Origin: JAIBAI01 sp044238875
Lineage (GTDB): Bacteria; Bacteroidota; Bacteroidia; M30B66
Length of the DNA: 26,029 nt
Assembly (NCBI GenBank): GCA_044238875.1
Contig: JBIICM010000012.1
Location: 1-26,029 of the forward strand
Reading direction: 5' to 3'
Shown piece after piece: positions 22,608 through 26,029 of this stretch. How positions within the stretch are numbered: position 1 is the stretch's first letter; the number at the start of each line of letters is the position of its first letter. The translations under genes and the position numbers were made by a program. The notes beneath the pieces were generated by a model, which made no database searches, was not told the origin of the DNA, and worked only from the letters and a program-made list of their open reading frames with translations.

Positions 22608-24254
22608 ATGTCGAAGTTGAGTGACCGCGAAATTGAACGCAACAGAAACGAAGACAGCATGAAGCTGCTGATATCAAGCATGCAGCGCCGGCTTGAGAAG
22701 ATTATGCTGGGGGGCGGAAAAAGCAGGATCGATAAAGAACATGCACGCGGTAAAATGACAGCCCGTGAGCGTATTGATGCATTACTTGATAAGGCATCAG
22801 AGCGGTTTGAGCTGGGTGCTTTCGCAGGTGATAATATGTACACCGAACATGGAGGCTGCCCTTCCGGTGGCGTGGTTGTAATGGTTGGTTATGTAAGCAA
22901 ACGTATGTGCATCATAGTGGCCAACGATGCCACCGTTAAAGCCGGTGCCTGGTTTCCGATTACGGCAAAAAAAAATCTGCGGGCACAGGAATTCGCCATG
23001 GAAAACCGTTTGCCGATCATTTATCTTGTTGATAGCGCCGGTGTTTATTTACCGATGCAGGATGAGATTTTTCCCGACAAAGAGCATTTCGGGCGAATTT
23101 TCAGAAACAATGCAATGATGTCGTCAATGGGCATTCTGCAAATAGCCGCTGTAATGGGTTCATGTGTAGCCGGAGGTGCCTACCTGCCTATCATGAGCGA
23201 CGAGGCCCTGATTGTGAAAGAAACAGGAACAATTTTTCTCGCCGGATCTTACCTGGTGAAAGCCGCCATTGGTGAAGAAATTGACAATGAAACACTGGGA
23301 GGCGCTTCAACCCATTGTGAAATAAGCGGTGTAACCGACTATAAATGTGAAAATGATACCGATTGCCTTGAGCGCATCAGAAACATCATGAGCAAGGTAG
23401 GCGCACCGCAACAAGCCGGATTCGACAGAACAAAACCCCAATTACCCCTGAAAGATCAACGTGAATTATACGGTATTATCCCTGAAACAAGAGATAAACC
23501 CTATGATATGCTCGAGGTGATTCACCGCCTTGTTGATGAATCATCGTTTGAGGCTTACAAGGAAAATTTCGGGCAAACCATTTTATGCGGATTGGCCCGA
23601 ATTGACGGATGGGCTGTTGGCATCGTTGCCAACCAGCGCAAAATTATCAAAAGCCGCAAAGGCGAAATGCAGTTCGGAGGGGTTATTTACAGCGATTCAG
23701 CCGACAAGGCAGCAAGGTTTATCATGAATTGCAACCAGAAAAAAATCCCGCTGGTTTTTCTGCAGGATGTTACCGGTTTTATGGTTGGTTCACGCAGCGA
23801 GCACGGCGGAATCATTAAAGACGGAGCCAAGATGGTAAATGCCATGGCCAACTCGGTGGTGCCAAAGTTTACAGTGGTGATCGGCAACTCATTCGGTGCC
23901 GGCAATTATGCCATGTGCGGCAAGGCTTATGACCCAAGGCTAATGATTGCCTGGCCTACGGCGCAGCTGGCTGTGATGGGCGGGGCACAGGCTGCGAAAG
24001 TATTGCTGCAGATTGAGGTAAGCGCCCTCAAGTCAAAAGGCCGTGAAATCACCCCTGAGGATGAAAAAGCACTGTATGATAAAATCTACAGCCATTACGA
24101 AGAAACCACCTCCATCTATTACAGCGCAGCGCGTTTGGTAGTGGATGCCATCATTGATCCGCTCAATACACGAAGAATACTTTCAATGGGTATCGAAGCA
24201 GCCAACCATGCCCCTATTGAAAAACGATACAACGTGGGCGTATTTCAGGTTTAA
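22608..24254 (+). CDS. Acyl-CoA carboxylase beta subunit, methylcrotonyl-CoA type
   Basis: The carboxyltransferase subunit of a biotin-dependent acyl-CoA carboxylase, 548 residues. The N-terminal half has the acyl-CoA site, with VDSAGVYLPMQDEIFPD and VMGSCVAGGAYLPIMSDEA. The C-terminal half has the biotin site, with FLQDVTGFMVGSRSE and GNSFGAGNYAMCGKAYDPR. These resemble methylcrotonyl-CoA carboxylase (MCCC2) far more than propionyl-CoA carboxylase, which has a different FxDxPGF segment. Leucine catabolism is therefore the best guess, but geranyl-CoA or another branched substrate cannot be excluded. No biotin carboxylase or carrier gene is adjacent. It probably shares a transcript with accA. 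Confidence 0.88.
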   Translation: MSKLSDREIERNRNEDSMKLLISSMQRRLEKIMLGGGKSRIDKEHARGKMTARERIDALLDKASERFELGAFAGDNMYTEHGGCPSGGVVVMVGYVSKRMCIIVANDATVKAGAWFPITAKKNLRAQEFAMENRLPIIYLVDSAGVYLPMQDEIFPDKEHFGRIFRNNAMMSSMGILQIAAVMGSCVAGGAYLPIMSDEALIVKETGTIFLAGSYLVKAAIGEEIDNETLGGASTHCEISGVTDYKCENDTDCLERIRNIMSKVGAPQQAGFDRTKPQLPLKDQRELYGIIPETRDKPYDMLEVIHRLVDESSFEAYKENFGQTILCGLARIDGWAVGIVANQRKIIKSRKGEMQFGGVIYSDSADKAARFIMNCNQKKIPLVFLQDVTGFMVGSRSEHGGIIKDGAKMVNAMANSVVPKFTVVIGNSFGAGNYAMCGKAYDPRLMIAWPTAQLAVMGGAQAAKVLLQIEVSALKSKGREITPEDEKALYDKIYSHYEETTSIYYSAARLVVDAIIDPLNTRRILSMGIEAANHAPIEKRYNVGVFQV

Positions 24255-24286
24255 GACCTTGCTGAATTGTTAACAATTGTACGCTT

Positions 24287-24343
24287 GCTCCCGCAAGACG
24301 CCCCTGCCTGCCTGTCGGCAAGTCAGGGGCGTCTTGCGGGAGC
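24287..24343. repeat. 20-bp perfect inverted repeat forming a GC-rich hairpin
   Basis: Arms 24287-24306 and 24324-24343 are exact reverse complements, extendable by two wobble pairs, around a 17-base loop that itself contains TGCC/TGTC/GGCA. It is GC-rich in an AT-rich gap, 32 bases after the acyl-CoA carboxylase stop. No T-tract follows on the plus strand, so it is not a classical intrinsic terminator. It could be a mobile palindromic (REP/MITE-like) element or a mRNA 3' stabiliser. Confidence 0.85.
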
Positions 24344-24465
24344 GGTTGAAAAGATATCATTCAGGCCGTAAAAAGTGTATACAACTGATATTCAAACAAA
24401 TACCGATCAATGTTAGATTTTAATAAAATTTTAAAACAAGGCTGTTAAATAAATTATTTTTTTTC

Positions 24466-24473
24466 TACTTTTG
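24466..24473 (+). promoter_or_regulatory. -7 promoter box TACTTTTG in the long leader region
   Basis: Exact match to TAnnTTTG, followed by GCACC as at several gene starts, but 524 bases upstream of the next long reading frame. If real it would make a long 5' leader or a small RNA. Confidence 0.4.
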
Positions 24474-24997
24474 CACCGCTTTTAACCTAACTTAAATTGA
24501 TGAAGTAATTAAGCATTAACGCTAATTTTGAAATGCAATAAACATTATGAAACGCTCTACAGGCGCTTAACCCGAAAGCTTTTAATCCTCAGACAATAAT
24601 AAATTGCCATGTAAAGACGATAAGCTTTCCCTAATGTTTGTTTCAAAAATTCGGCGCAATATAGAGTTCTATATTGAGTTAGCAATACTAAACGCGCACC
24701 ATGTAATAAAATTGTTTAAATTTGTAAAATAATTAACCAAGCCTCATGTTCCTGAAGTATCCCAAATTGAAATCCAGAATATTTAACCTATCAAAGCGGG
24801 AAATATCTTTACCAATCATTTTCCCTGCTCATTGCGAGCACATTTCACCTGAAAGTAATATGCCCAAAATTGATGTAAGGTTTATTTCAAATTATTGTAG
24901 TCCCACTCCTTTTTAAGCGTCTGGTTGCCGAATCAATGGAATGCCGGTAACCATTTTTCACTTCATGCGTAACAACTTTTCAAATAATCACGACCCG

Positions 24998-26029
24998 ATG
25001 AAATCGTACTTTTCTCCAAACACAATCAGAATCATTTGCGGATTGAATTTCCGGCTGTTAATAAGCAGCTTTTCGTTTCTGCTGCTCGGCAATGTGCAGG
25101 CGCAGAACACCTACTATTCAAAGGCCGCGGCAACCAATTTCAATGCACCGGCCAGCTGGGGTACCAATACGGATGGCACCGGTTTTCAGCCCGCATCTGT
25201 GACCAATGCCGACAACTACATCATTCAAAACGGCGCTCAATTAACGCTCACTGCCGATGCCGGTGTGCGCACCCTGCTCATTCAGGGCGCGGGGCGACTC
25301 ACCGTGAGCGCCAATACCCTTACGGTGCAGCGTCCTGAAAATGCCACCTGGCGTAACGCATCGCTCGGAGTTGGTGGCACTGGTAGCGCCGGGGCACTTG
25401 AGGTTACCGGCGGCAACCTGAACATCAACGGTTCTCTGGAGTTTAACTCTGGGAGCTCTTTTACCCAAACCGGAGGCGAAATTACGGTTGACGGCAATGC
25501 TGCAGGGAGTACTACTAATTCTGTACCCTCAGGAACTCCGATTGTTGCTATCTTTTCGACTAATCTGAACCTTACCGGAGGCCGATTGACCATTGTGGAC
25601 CCGCACGCAAGTTCAACTTCTGCGTTACAAGTGGGTGCTGATTATACTGTTCCATTTGGCACGCATACTTTTCGCTTTGGCAATGGTGTATCAACAGATT
25701 TAGGCACTACAAGCGGCAATGGTTTCCGATACAGCGCTTTCTCATTTCCCAATCGTTTCACGATGGGTAATCTTGTTATTGATATGGCCACCACCGGTAG
25801 CAATCGACACGTTACCCTTTCAGCGCTTTCAGGCATCAACGGAAATCTTACCATTAATTCAGGCGAATTCAGGTTAAATTCTCCTGTTGCTGTATCAGGA
25901 AATATTACCAACAATGGCACACTCACTTCCTCTGCTTTCCTGTATTTCAGCTCCTATATCAATGGCACATTGAGCGCTGTTACCAATCCCCAGACGGTTT
26001 CGGGTAGCGGTGTATTCAGAAATAACCAA
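24998..26029 (+). CDS. Large secreted adhesin-like protein, 3' end beyond the window
   Basis: A frame open from ATG 24998 to the last base (344 codons, no stop). The start MKSYFSPNTIRIICG leads into a signal peptide with hydrophobic core LLISSFSFLLLGNVQA, likely cleaved after VQAQ at about residue 36. The mature part starts NTYYSKAAATNFNAPASWGTN, a form I know from large T9SS cargo proteins of Bacteroidota. The rest is a chain of short strands rich in Gly, Asn, Ser and Thr (for example LEVTGGNLNINGSLEFNSGS, and GINGNLTINSGEFRLNS), consistent with a right-handed beta-helix or similar repeat. No catalytic motif is seen. A C-terminal T9SS sorting domain would be expected beyond the edge. Confidence 0.82.
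   Translation, partial: MKSYFSPNTIRIICGLNFRLLISSFSFLLLGNVQAQNTYYSKAAATNFNAPASWGTNTDGTGFQPASVTNADNYIIQNGAQLTLTADAGVRTLLIQGAGRLTVSANTLTVQRPENATWRNASLGVGGTGSAGALEVTGGNLNINGSLEFNSGSSFTQTGGEITVDGNAAGSTTNSVPSGTPIVAIFSTNLNLTGGRLTIVDPHASSTSALQVGADYTVPFGTHTFRFGNGVSTDLGTTSGNGFRYSAFSFPNRFTMGNLVIDMATTGSNRHVTLSALSGINGNLTINSGEFRLNSPVAVSGNITNNGTLTSSAFLYFSSYINGTLSAVTNPQTVSGSGVFRNNQ

Larger units (their letters stand above)
24255..24997. other. 743-base AT-rich intergenic region without a supported gene
   Basis: Holds a 14-bp palindrome AATTGTTAACAATT (24265-24278), the large GC-rich hairpin (24287-24343), an exact -7 box (24466-24473), and a 9-bp inverted repeat with 2-base loop (24657-24676). The longest plus-strand frame with an ATG is 32 codons (24634-24732), with no recognisable motif. 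Several minimal ATG frames (2-8 codons) precede the next gene. Confidence 0.7.

Noticed and set aside
24717..24724. A second TAAATTTG box in the leader of the adhesin-like gene
   Set aside because: It matches the consensus but is 273 bases from the ATG, in AT-rich sequence where such matches are expected, with no -33 partner.
24634..24732. A 32-codon plus-strand frame (MFVSKIRRN...) in the long intergenic region
   Set aside because: It has no recognisable motif, overlaps an inverted repeat and an AT-rich stretch, and this length occurs easily by chance.

Overview
The window comes from a Bacteroidota chromosome; I cannot resolve the order. The evidence is proteins with type IX secretion (T9SS) C-terminal sorting domains, a DUF4835/PorD-type T9SS protein, the Bacteroidota forms of BamD, the RNA polymerase omega-like subunit, ParC and CoaBC, and repeated matches to the Bacteroidota -7 promoter box TAnnTTTG just upstream of genes. 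Most of it is core housekeeping sequence. I see no phage, CRISPR array, insertion sequence, tRNA or rRNA.

Layout. 58-1496 (-): thiol peroxidase and a small potassium channel. 1562-2044 (+): secreted Kazal-domain protein, convergent with a secreted M1 aminopeptidase (2046-4028, -). 4066-4314 (+): pterin carbinolamine dehydratase. 4323-10179 (-): a tight seven-gene run, transcribed as porin, rsmE, plsY, bamD, rpoZ-like, coaBC, porD, with gaps of 20 bases or less and two overlaps. 10296-12932 (+): topoisomerase IV subunit A. 13184-16686 (+): a four-gene operon of saccharopine/alanine dehydrogenase-like oxidoreductase, lpxK, purine nucleoside phosphorylase and a membrane-anchored RidA. 16703-19870 (-): ftsK then a LolA-like gene. 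19962-21522 (-): a DUF4412 secreted protein with a clear terminator, and ispE. 21624-24254 (+): accA and a methylcrotonyl-CoA-carboxylase-type beta subunit. 24255-24997: a 743-base AT-rich gap holding a strong GC-rich hairpin. 24998 to the window end (+): the first 344 codons of a large secreted protein that runs off the edge.

The genes mostly serve the cell envelope (BamD, PlsY, LpxK, porin, LolA-like, T9SS parts and cargo), DNA segregation (ParC, FtsK) and cofactor, isoprenoid and acyl-CoA metabolism. The points most worth a second look are: Asp in place of the purine-selecting Asn in the nucleoside phosphorylase; an exported RidA; a beta-clamp-like pentapeptide at the ParC C-terminus; a Kazal inhibitor beside a secreted peptidase; four genes whose -7 box lies 4-5 bases from the ATG, implying leaderless mRNAs; and the hairpin plus long leader before the terminal adhesin-like gene. 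I did not find a convincing wholly new multi-gene system.
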